From Methylobacterium ajmalii (GTDB taxonomy: Bacteria > Pseudomonadota > Alphaproteobacteria > Rhizobiales > Beijerinckiaceae): a stretch of 62,095 bases of DNA. A model generated the notes under the pieces. The model saw only the letters and a list, made by a program, of their open reading frames with translations. It was not told where the DNA came from and did no database searches. Position 1 is the stretch's first letter; each line of letters starts with the position of its first letter. The stretch is taken from the NCBI RefSeq assembly GCF_016613415.1, contig NZ_JACWCT010000181.1, forward strand, positions 1 to 62,095, read 5' to 3'. A program made the position numbers and the translations under genes. Below, one piece after another: positions 41,731 to 51,667 of the stretch.

Positions 41731-41759
41731 ACACTGTCGCCCACCCCGTCCACCGTCAA
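41731..41759 (-). promoter_or_regulatory. Candidate argC promoter
   Basis: Minus strand TTGACG (41759-41754), 17-base spacer, then CAGTGT (41736-41731). The -35 is near consensus; the -10 is weak, as is common in alphaproteobacteria. It would give a leader of about 230 bases. Confidence 0.35.
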
Positions 41760-41875
41760 GCGGAATGTCCGCCGGCCGCCGACGGGATTTCTCGCGATCG
41801 GACAATGGGCGTCCGGCCCCTCCGCCGCGAGGGACGCGCCGGGCACGGCCCTCGACGAGGACCGGCGCCTCCCGC

Positions 41876-41995
41876 AATTACATATGTTTAATTTTGTTTC
41901 CCTTAGGTAAATAGATCAACCTCGGGTAGTAAAAAGCGCATATTCGACTTTGACATCGTCATAAAAACTTCAAATGCTGGCCTTTACCATCTCTC
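41876..41995. other. AT-rich patch in the argC-halogenase intergenic region
   Basis: The 690-base gap 41494-42183 contains the argC leader and this strikingly AT-rich 120-base stretch. It includes the palindrome ACATATGT (41880-41887), runs of A/T, and TTGACA at 41950-41955, a perfect -35 on the plus strand about 230 bases before the halogenase ATG; the matching -10 is poor. From 42000 to 42180 GC content returns to genome level with no supported gene. It probably holds the promoter of the halogenase/ATP-grasp pair. Confidence 0.5.
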
Positions 41996-42183
41996 GACGA
42001 CCCGCAACTTGGCGGCGCGAGGACGTCGGCGCACCCCGCCCCGACGAAGGCCGGGCCGTGTCCCGGCCGATGCGCCAGGGGTCGCAGAGCCGGCGGGCGA
42101 CGGCGCGTACGCGCACCGCCGCCCGCCCCGAACGCCGCCTGGCGGGCGGCGCCCTGAACGACATTGTCGACGGAGTGTAGCCG

Positions 42184-44109
42184 ATGCCTACCTCAGTAAA
42201 CTTTCGTTCCGCTCAAGCGACGCCAGCCTCCGGGCACGAGAAAAACTCCAGGTGCGAGACCTACAGTAATGTCGTCGTCGTCGGCGCCGGCATCGTCGGA
42301 TTGACCAACGCGCTGCAATTCGCCAAGCGCGGCCTGACGGTGACGCTCGTCGACAACGTCGAGAGCCGGAAGGACAGCTACAAGGTCGGCGAATCCTTCC
42401 TGGTGTTCACGAGCGCCTTCCTGCGGACCGTCGGCGAGCTGGACCACTTCATCTCCGAGGAATCGTTCATCAAGCTCGGCGTCTGGTTCACCGCCGGCGC
42501 GGAGCACAAGACGGAATTCTCCGGAACGACCGAGTGGGCGGTCAACGCCGACCCGCATCCGCCGCACTATCTCTTCGACCACGCCCCCGACAAGAAGTGG
42601 TTCCGCTGCATGTTCCTCGACATGCAGATCGCGCGGCCGGACGCCGAGGCCGCGATGCGCGACGCCGTCCGCCGACACCCCGGCATCCGGTTCCTCGACG
42701 ACGTCCGCGTCGAGGCGATCGATCTCTCCGAGACCGACGCCCCGCATCGCCTGACGCTCGCCGGCGACAAGTACCCGTCGCCCCTGGAAGCCGGCTGGGT
42801 GATGGATTGCTCGGGGCGCAACCGCCTGCTGGCCCGCAAGCTCGACCACCGGGCGGAACGGCAGGAGATGGACGACGGGTTCCAGACCTCCGCGGCCTGG
42901 GGCCAGTTCTCCCACGTCGACGACGCCAAGTTCGACGAGCGCTGGACCGCGCTGCTCGCCTCGGGCCAGCGGACGCCGCGCGACCTCTACACCGTCCACC
43001 TGTGGGGCGTCGGCTACTGGATCTGGGTCATCCGTCTCTCGCAGAACCGGATCAGCGTCGGCGTGACCTTCGACCTGCGCCGCACGCCCGTCGAGGGAAC
43101 GCTGCGCGAGCAGTTCTGGGCCCTGATCCGCCGCCATCCGGTGCTCGACGGGATCATCGGCGAGGAGACGCTGCTCGAGTTCCAGGCCTATCGCCAGGTC
43201 CAGCACTGGACCGACCGGTTCGTCAGCGCCAAACGCTACGCCATGGCCGGGGATGCCGGCAGCATCATCGACGCCTATTACAGCCAGGGCATCGCGCTGG
43301 CGCTGGTCTCGAGCTGGCACATCGCCAACGTGATGGAGCGGCAGGTCAAGACCGGCGAGATCGACGACGCCTACATCGACCGCATCAACGAGGCGACGCG
43401 GCAGGACTGGGCGATGATGCGCAACATGGTGCGCGAGAAGTACACGCCCGCGATCGAGGATTCGCGCTTCTTCCTTCTGTCCCACATCCTCGACATGGCG
43501 ATCTTCTGGTGCATGGGCAGCACGCGGGCCAAGCTGACGCATTGGCTGGTGCGCACCGAAGGCCATTCGGACCGGGAGACCCCGGCGCTCGAACGGCTCC
43601 GGCGCGACGTGGAACGCCGCCTGTTCTACTCGCGCTCGCCCTACTGGCTCGGCCTGTCGCCCGAACGGGTGCAGCGTCTCCAGCGCTTCCTGCAGGGCAG
43701 GATCGCCGAACGGGCGCGCTGGCGCCAGCGCCACGGCATCGTCCCTCCCCCGCTCAAGAGCGTCCTGTCGGTCACGGCGCCGCTGCCGTGGATCTGGCGG
43801 CTGCCCTTCGCCCGGCACGGACAGGTGCTCGACATCAGCGCCCGCGACCTCGTCGAGCCGGCCGCGCAGCGTCCCGCCGGGACGGCGACGTGGTTCGACC
43901 GGCTGCCGGTCGCGATCAACACCAAGCTCGACTGGGTCATCAGGCTGCGCCCGCTCGGCCTTCTGGCCTGCTTCGCCTTCGGCTACGTCTACGACGCCGC
44001 CGATACCGGCCGGCGCAAGCTCCTGATGCGGCTGTCGCCGAAGACCGTCGGGAAATCCTCGCCCCTCTCCACCGACCTGACGAACAACGCGGGGGGCTCC
44101 CATGCGTAA
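42184..44109 (+). CDS. Flavin-dependent halogenase-like FAD oxidoreductase
   Basis: 641 residues, GGAG eight bases before the ATG. FAD motif GAGIVG at 34-39 (VVVVGAGIVGLTNALQFAKRG), then KVGESF at 67-72. K97 in SFIKLGVWF aligns with the catalytic lysine of tryptophan halogenases (K79 in PrnA, in F-K-L-G-x-x-F-like blocks). The halogenase WxWxIP motif appears as W279-I-W281-V-I283-R284, Pro replaced by Arg. The second FAD motif is MAGDAGSIIDAYYSQGIAL near 354-372. A C-terminal region of about 180 residues, with a hydrophobic LGLLACFAFGYVYD near 620, extends beyond classic halogenases. It could halogenate or hydroxylate. Overlaps the next gene by eight bases. Confidence 0.72.
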   Translation: MPTSVNFRSAQATPASGHEKNSRCETYSNVVVVGAGIVGLTNALQFAKRGLTVTLVDNVESRKDSYKVGESFLVFTSAFLRTVGELDHFISEESFIKLGVWFTAGAEHKTEFSGTTEWAVNADPHPPHYLFDHAPDKKWFRCMFLDMQIARPDAEAAMRDAVRRHPGIRFLDDVRVEAIDLSETDAPHRLTLAGDKYPSPLEAGWVMDCSGRNRLLARKLDHRAERQEMDDGFQTSAAWGQFSHVDDAKFDERWTALLASGQRTPRDLYTVHLWGVGYWIWVIRLSQNRISVGVTFDLRRTPVEGTLREQFWALIRRHPVLDGIIGEETLLEFQAYRQVQHWTDRFVSAKRYAMAGDAGSIIDAYYSQGIALALVSSWHIANVMERQVKTGEIDDAYIDRINEATRQDWAMMRNMVREKYTPAIEDSRFFLLSHILDMAIFWCMGSTRAKLTHWLVRTEGHSDRETPALERLRRDVERRLFYSRSPYWLGLSPERVQRLQRFLQGRIAERARWRQRHGIVPPPLKSVLSVTAPLPWIWRLPFARHGQVLDISARDLVEPAAQRPAGTATWFDRLPVAINTKLDWVIRLRPLGLLACFAFGYVYDAADTGRRKLLMRLSPKTVGKSSPLSTDLTNNAGGSHA

Positions 44110-45067
44110 GGCCCTCTACCTGAGCCTCGGCGCGCCCCACCTCGAATATCCCGCGGTGGAGGAGGCCCTTCGCGCCGAGGGCGTGGCGGCGCGGATGGTC
44201 CATCTCGACGCGTTCGACACGCTCGATCTCGGCGAGATCGATCTCGTGAACCTGCGCATGTGCCGGTGGTACCACAAGGAGCCGCGCTTCCAGGAGCGCG
44301 TGGAGCACGTCCACGAGCGGCTCTTGGCTGCACCGAACGGTCCGGTTCCGCTGGCCAACCCCCTGCCGCTGGTCCTCGATGCCCTCGACAAGGGACGCTA
44401 CCTGCGAAAGCTCGCGCAGGACGGGATCGACCTCGTTCCCACCCGCTGGATCGCCAGGGGCTCCGCCTTCGACGTGGTCCGGACGATGGAGGAGGCCGGC
44501 TGGGACGACGTCGTCGTCAAGCCGACCGTGTCGTCGGGCTCCTGGAACACCATCCGGGTGTCCCGGCGCGGTCCGGCGCTGGACGAGCACCACTTCGTCC
44601 TCGCCGAGGGCGGGTTCCCGAGACAGGCCGAGATGGCCGCGCTGGCCCGGACGCACGAGCTGATCGTGCAGCCGTTCCTGTCCTCCGTCCTCGATTTCGG
44701 CGAGCTGTCCTTCGTGTTCCTCGGCGGAAGCCTGAGCCACGTCGTGCGCAAGACCGTCGGCGACCAGGGAGGCTGGTGGGCGCACGAGCGGCTGGGCGGC
44801 CGGAACCATCGCTGGACCCCGAGCCCCGCGGAGGAACGCTGGGCGACGGGGGTGAACGACGCGCTCGAACGGCGCTACGGCCCGCTCTGGTTTTCCCGCA
44901 TCGACGGGCTCCAGGACGCCGACGGCCGCCTCCGCCTGCTCGAATGCGAGCTGGCGATCCCGCGCCTCCTCCTGCCGGAGGGCAACGCCTTCGGCCGCTA
45001 CGCGAAGGTCATCGCCGAGGGGATCGCGCATCACCGGGCCGGGCGACGCGAGACGCGCGCCGCCTGA
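44102..45067 (+). CDS. ATP-grasp ligase (glutathione-synthetase/RimK-like, DcsG-type)
   Basis: 321 residues. The N-terminal domain includes LVNLRMCRWYHKEPRFQERV; K97 (ALDKGRYL) and K140 (VVVKPTVSSGSWNT) fit the nucleotide-binding lysines, IVQPFLSSVLDFGELSFVFLGG is the typical central strand set, and LRLLECELAIPRLLLP near 280-295 gives the metal-binding acidic residues. This group of ATP-grasp enzymes, including cycloserine-pathway DcsG, joins a carboxylate to an amine through an acyl phosphate. The start lies within the halogenase stop region, so the two are co-translated. No carrier protein or peptide synthetase is nearby; the product is unknown. Confidence 0.78.
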   Translation: MRKALYLSLGAPHLEYPAVEEALRAEGVAARMVHLDAFDTLDLGEIDLVNLRMCRWYHKEPRFQERVEHVHERLLAAPNGPVPLANPLPLVLDALDKGRYLRKLAQDGIDLVPTRWIARGSAFDVVRTMEEAGWDDVVVKPTVSSGSWNTIRVSRRGPALDEHHFVLAEGGFPRQAEMAALARTHELIVQPFLSSVLDFGELSFVFLGGSLSHVVRKTVGDQGGWWAHERLGGRNHRWTPSPAEERWATGVNDALERRYGPLWFSRIDGLQDADGRLRLLECELAIPRLLLPEGNAFGRYAKVIAEGIAHHRAGRRETRAA

Positions 45068-45117
45068 CGGCTCGAGGAACGGCGGGGTGCGCCGCGAGGA
45101 CCGCCCGCGCCCCGCCC

Positions 45118-47928
45118 CTACCCCTCCGCCCGCGCCGCCTTGAGCCGGTAGAGCGCGTCGAGCGCCTCGCGCGGGCTCAGCGCGTCGGGGTCGATCCCGT
45201 CGAGGAGGCGCCCGACCGGGTCGGGCGTCTCGACCGGCGGCGGGGCCGGGGGCGGGGCGGCCGGCATCGCGGCGAAGAGCGGCAGCTCGGCCGGGGCCTT
45301 CCGCCGTCCGGAGCCGCCCTCCCCCTTCTCCAGCTCGGCGAGCAGCGCCTTGGCGCGGGCGATCACCGGAGCCGGCAGGCCGGCGAGGCGCGCGACCTGG
45401 AGACCGTAGGAGCGGTCGGCCGCGCCCGGCACCACCTCGTGCAGGAACACCACGTCGCCCTTCCACTCGGTCACCTTGAGGGTGGCGTTGGAGAGCCGCT
45501 CCAGACGCTGGGCCAGCCCCGTCAGCTCGTGGAAATGGGTGGCGAACAGCGCCCGGCAGCCGTTCGTGCCGTGCAGGTGCTCCAGGCAGGCCCAGGCGAT
45601 CGAGAGGCCGTCGAAGGTCGCGGTGCCGCGCCCGATCTCGTCGAGCACGACGAGGGAGCGGCGCGTCGCCTGGTTGAGGATCGCCGCGGTCTCGACCATC
45701 TCGACCATGAAGGTCGAGTGGCCGCGCGCCAGGTCGTCGGCGGCGCCGACGCGGGAAAAGAGCCGGTCGACGAGGCCGAGATGGGCCGAGATCGCCGGCA
45801 CGAAGGCGCCCATCTGGGCCAGCACCGCGATGAGCGCGTTCTGGCGCAGGAAGGTCGACTTGCCGCCCATGTTCGGGCCGGTGACGAGGAGGATCTGACC
45901 GGCCTCGCGCCCCGACAGGTCGCAGGCATTGGCGATGAAGGCCTCGCCGGCCTTGGTCAGCGCCGCCTCGACCACGGGGTGGCGCCCGCCCTCGATCCGG
46001 AAGGCGAGGCCGTCGTCGACCACCGGCCGGGTCCAGTTCAGCTCGACGGCGAGCTCCGCGTGCGAGGCCGCGACGTCCAGCGCCGCGAGCGCGCTTGCCG
46101 CCGCCACGATCGCGTCGGCCTGTGCCATCACGGACGCCGACAGGCTCTCGAAGACCTCGAGCTCGAGGGCGAGCCCGCGCCCGGCGGCATTGGCGATCTT
46201 CGTTTCCAGTTCGCCCAGTTCCACGCTGGTGAAGCGCATCGCGTCCACCATCGTCTGGCGATGGACGAACGTGGCGCGCCAGGGGTCCTTCAGCAGGGTC
46301 TCGCCGAAGGCCTGCGGCACCTCGATGAAGTAGCCGAGCAGGTTGTTGTGCTTGATCCGGAGCGTCCGGCAGCCGGTCTCGGTCGCGTAGCGGGACTGGA
46401 GACCGGCGACGACCTGGCGCGAATCGCGCTGGAGGGTGCGGGATTCGTCGAGTTCGGCCCGGTAGCCCTCGCGCACGAAGCCGCCGTCGCGGCGCTGCAG
46501 CGGCAGGTCGTCGGCGAGCGCGGCGGACAGGTCGTCGGCCAGCCCCTCGTCGAGCCCGGCGAGGATGCGGGCGGCCTTGCCGATCTCGCCCGGCAGCGCG
46601 CCGGCCCCGGCGAGCGCCGTCGCGATGCCGCGGGCGGCCATCAGCCCGTCGCGCAGAGCCGCGAGGTCGCGGGGCCCGGCCCGGCCGAGGCCGATGCGGG
46701 TGAGCGCCCGGGCCATGTCGGGCGCGCGCGCCAGCTCGGCCCGCAATTCGGCCCGCAACGGCCCCTCGGAGACCAGGAACGCGACCGCGTCGTGCCGGCG
46801 CCGGATCAGCGCGAGGTCGGTCGAGGGGCCGGCCAGCCGCTCGGCGAGAAGCCGCGCCCCGGCGCCCCCGACCGTGCGGTCGATGGCGGCCAGCAGGCTG
46901 CCTGCGCGCTCGCCCGACAGGGTGCGTGTGAGTTCGAGGTTCTGGCGCGTCGCCGCGTCGATCATCAGGCTGGCGCCCGCCGCCTGGCGGGTCGGCGGGC
47001 TCAACGTCACCTTCGCGCCGAGCTGGGTGCGGGCGATGTAGTGCAGCACGGCGCCCGCCGCCGCGATCTCGACCCGGCTGAAGGCGCCGAACCCGTCGAG
47101 GGTCTGGACGCCGAACTGCTCCTTGATCGCCCGCTCGGCCGAGGCCGGATCGACGTCGCCGCGCCCGACCGGCGTGACGGCGGCCCGGGTCTCGCGCCAC
47201 AGCCGGGCGATCTCGGGATCCTGGTGGATCGCCTCGCCCATCACGATCTCGCGCGGGTCGAGCCGGGCGATCTCCGCGGCGAGGCCGGGCCCCTCGACCT
47301 CGCCGAGCGAGAAGCGCCCGGTCGAGATGTCGACGGCGGCGAGCCCGTAGGTCCAGGCAGCATCCGAGGCGCGCCGGCGGGCGAGCGCCAGGAGCACGTT
47401 GGCCCGGCCGGGATCGAGCAGGCGGTCTTCCGTGATGGTGCCGGGAGTGACGAGGCGCACGACCTCGCGCCGCACCACCGATTTCGAGCCGCGCTTCTTG
47501 GCCTCGGCCGTGTCCTCGGTCTGCTCGCAGACCGCGACCCGGTGGCCGAGCCCGATCAGCCGCTGGAGGTAGTCGTCGGAGCGCTCGACCGGCACGCCGC
47601 ACATCGGGATGTCGGCGCCGCCGTGCTTGCCGCGGCGGGTGAGCACGATGCCGAGCGCCCGCGAGGCGATCTCGGCATCCTCGAAGAACAGCTCGTAGAA
47701 GTCCCCCATGCGGTAGAACAGCAGGGAATCGGGGTTCGCCGCCTTGATCTCGAGGTACTGCGCCATCATCGGCGAGACCTTGGTCTCGTCGTCGGGCGCG
47801 GCAGGGCGCCGGCCGCGGGCGGGGGCCGGGGGCGCCTCGTCGGCGGGCTCGTAGGCCTCGCTGCGTATGAGGCGGCCGGTATCGCTGTCCATCGTCATGA
47901 GATCGGGGGGCTGTCGGGTCCGCGGCAT
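45118..47928 (-). CDS. mutS: DNA mismatch repair protein MutS
   Basis: 936 residues. Mismatch-reading motif in LLFYRMGDFYELFFEDA, Walker A TGPNMGGKST near 680, Walker B VVLDEIGRGTATFDG and the dimer helix-turn-helix at the C-terminus. It recognises base mismatches and small loops and recruits MutL. The N-terminus is about 50 residues longer than E. coli MutS (Pro/Ala-rich); ATG 47928 is used, with ATG 47898 possible. Converges with the ATP-grasp gene and diverges from maeB. Confidence 0.98.
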   Translation of the reverse strand: MPRTRQPPDLMTMDSDTGRLIRSEAYEPADEAPPAPARGRRPAAPDDETKVSPMMAQYLEIKAANPDSLLFYRMGDFYELFFEDAEIASRALGIVLTRRGKHGGADIPMCGVPVERSDDYLQRLIGLGHRVAVCEQTEDTAEAKKRGSKSVVRREVVRLVTPGTITEDRLLDPGRANVLLALARRRASDAAWTYGLAAVDISTGRFSLGEVEGPGLAAEIARLDPREIVMGEAIHQDPEIARLWRETRAAVTPVGRGDVDPASAERAIKEQFGVQTLDGFGAFSRVEIAAAGAVLHYIARTQLGAKVTLSPPTRQAAGASLMIDAATRQNLELTRTLSGERAGSLLAAIDRTVGGAGARLLAERLAGPSTDLALIRRRHDAVAFLVSEGPLRAELRAELARAPDMARALTRIGLGRAGPRDLAALRDGLMAARGIATALAGAGALPGEIGKAARILAGLDEGLADDLSAALADDLPLQRRDGGFVREGYRAELDESRTLQRDSRQVVAGLQSRYATETGCRTLRIKHNNLLGYFIEVPQAFGETLLKDPWRATFVHRQTMVDAMRFTSVELGELETKIANAAGRGLALELEVFESLSASVMAQADAIVAAASALAALDVAASHAELAVELNWTRPVVDDGLAFRIEGGRHPVVEAALTKAGEAFIANACDLSGREAGQILLVTGPNMGGKSTFLRQNALIAVLAQMGAFVPAISAHLGLVDRLFSRVGAADDLARGHSTFMVEMVETAAILNQATRRSLVVLDEIGRGTATFDGLSIAWACLEHLHGTNGCRALFATHFHELTGLAQRLERLSNATLKVTEWKGDVVFLHEVVPGAADRSYGLQVARLAGLPAPVIARAKALLAELEKGEGGSGRRKAPAELPLFAAMPAAPPPAPPPVETPDPVGRLLDGIDPDALSPREALDALYRLKAARAEG

Positions 47929-48125
47929 CGTGGTCGGGCAGACTAACAGAGGCCGACGGCCACGCTCCAGACCGGCACAGCGGGGATGATGGGGATGGTC
48001 GTCCCCGGTTTAAAATCGCGGACCGACACGGTTTAGCGCTCCGGCGCCGCTTGAGCCGGCCGGATCATGGCCCTAAGGGACGGTTCCCCCAGAGTATGAC
48101 CCTGGTCGCACGAGAAGAGCCTGGC

Positions 48126-50417
<2,292 letters not shown>

Positions 50418-50464
50418 GTGGAGCCGGGGAGCCGTTCGGCCCCCCGCTCATCCCAACCGAAACC

Positions 50465-50512
50465 TCATCCTGAGGTGCCGGCCGATCACAGATCGCCGGC
50501 ACCTCAGGATGA
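50465..50512. repeat. REP-like perfect palindrome after maeB
   Basis: TCATCCTGAGGTGCCGGC (50465-50482) is perfectly complementary to 50495-50512; the 12-base loop can extend pairing through GATC. Such an 18-bp stem lies between convergent maeB and the phosphoesterase gene. Its core CCTCATCCTGAGGT is a variant of those at 26.4 and 33.3 kb. It probably also acts as transcription terminator. Confidence 0.8.
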
Positions 50513-50538
50513 GTTCGTGGGTGCGACGGATCGAGACG

Positions 50539-51117
50539 TCATTCCTCCGGCTTCCGACCGGTCGCGCCGTCCCGCGCCAGCTCCTCCGGCACCAGAGTCG
50601 CGGCGTCCTGGCGCGCGGCGAGCGCCGCCAGGCCCACCGGCCGGTAGTCCCAGGCATCGACCCCGACGTCGCAGGAGCGGGTGGTGTCGGGCAGCGTGCC
50701 GTGGGTGTGGCCGTAGAGGTGGCGGGTGCCGCGCCACAGGCCCGGCCAGGCGCGGTGGGCGTAATGCGCCAGGAAGAGGCGCCACTCGCGCCCCTCCTCC
50801 CGCAGGATGACGCGGACGCTCTCCACCGGCGGATCGGCCCAGGGCAGGTCGAGGACGCGGTTGCTGTCGTGGTTGCCGCGCACCAGGCGCTTGATGCCGT
50901 TCAGCCGGGCGAAGATCGTCGCGCAATGCGACCGCTCGGCATGGGCCGCGAAGTCGCCGACGTGCCAGACCTCGTCGTCGGGGCCCACCGCCGCGTTCCA
51001 GTTCGCCACCAGCGTCTCGTCGTGCTCCGCGATGGAGGCGAACAGGCGGCCGCGCTGGCGCAGGATGTGGGTGTCGCCGAAATGCGTGTCGGCGGTGAAG
51101 AAGACGGCCATGCGCAT
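50539..51117 (-). CDS. Calcineurin-like metallophosphoesterase
   Basis: 192 residues. Metal motifs in order: FFTADTHFGDTHIL (DxH), DEVWHVGDF (GD), LVRGNHD (GNHD), LAHY and LYGHTHG (GHxH), the full dimetal set of the calcineurin-like phosphoesterase fold. The family acts on phosphodiesters or phosphomonoesters; small stand-alone members of this form are often nucleotide or unknown-substrate phosphatases. Start ATG 51117, with ATG 51111 two codons on. Confidence 0.88.
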   Translation of the reverse strand: MRMAVFFTADTHFGDTHILRQRGRLFASIAEHDETLVANWNAAVGPDDEVWHVGDFAAHAERSHCATIFARLNGIKRLVRGNHDSNRVLDLPWADPPVESVRVILREEGREWRLFLAHYAHRAWPGLWRGTRHLYGHTHGTLPDTTRSCDVGVDAWDYRPVGLAALAARQDAATLVPEELARDGATGRKPEE

Positions 51118-51240
51118 CCGGACGGCGGGAGGAATGCGCGATCAGATGGGGCGGCCGGCGCCGCCGGCACGGGACCGATCGCCGCGCCGGCGCGCGGTGT
51201 CGATCCCGGGCGGCACGGGCCGGCCCGGGACGGGTATCCG

Positions 51241-51507
51241 TCAGTAGCTGTAGTTCCGGCGCGGCGCGTAGCCGTCGCGGGGTCCGACGCGGGCGCCATA
51301 ATCGACGTCGCGCTGCTGGTCGCGCCGCTTGGCCAGCGCCCGGCCCGCGAGGCAGCCGGCCACGGCCCCGACCACGCCGCGCTCGGCCAAGTAATGGCCG
51401 GCCACGCCGCCAATGATCGCACCCTTGATGCAGCCCTTGGCCTCGGCCGCCCCGGCGCCCATCAGCGTCACGGCCACCACCACGGCCGCCTTCGCCACGT
51501 TCCGCAT
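51241..51507 (-). CDS. Small secreted glycine-zipper protein, probable stress-response membrane/periplasmic protein
   Basis: 88 residues. A signal peptide (KAAVVVAVTLMGAGAAEA) is followed by a glycine-zipper segment GCIKGAIIGGVAGHYLAERGVVGAVAGCLAGRALAKR with G-x3-G spacing and two cysteines, and a basic/Tyr-rich tail ending RRNYSY. Similar small glycine-zipper proteins associate with the outer membrane. GGAGGAGGG precedes the ATG at 51507, and a perfect EcfG-type promoter lies 31 bases upstream of the ATG. Function unknown. Confidence 0.8.
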   Translation of the reverse strand: MRNVAKAAVVVAVTLMGAGAAEAKGCIKGAIIGGVAGHYLAERGVVGAVAGCLAGRALAKRRDQQRDVDYGARVGPRDGYAPRRNYSY

Positions 51508-51537
51508 ATTCCCTCCTCCGCTCTGCAGCGCGAATTC

Positions 51538-51562
51538 AACGGCCAGGCTCGGCCGACGTTCC
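51538..51562 (-). promoter_or_regulatory. Perfect EcfG-type (general stress response) promoter
   Basis: Minus strand reads GGAAC (51562-51558)-N16-CGTT (51541-51538), exactly the consensus known for EcfG of Methylobacterium. The predicted start point near 51530 leaves a leader of about 20-25 bases with a GGAGGAGGG ribosome binding site before ATG 51507. Confidence 0.78.
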
Positions 51563-51667
51563 GTCGCGTCGGGCGAACTGCGCGTAATGGGCGGGTTGAC
51601 GTATCCCGCCGTCAACGATTCTTTACCTGCGACCGCTAAGGGAAGCACACTGACGCGCCGAGGGGTC

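Noticed and set aside
41490..41846. 118-codon minus-strand frame across the argC leader
   Set aside because: Different frame from the Arg-rich leader ORF, reads through the terminator and has no start signal; judged non-coding.
44260..47946. 1,200-codon plus-strand open frame across ATP-grasp and mutS
   Set aside because: Out of frame with the ATP-grasp gene and antisense to mutS; composition is that of a shadow.
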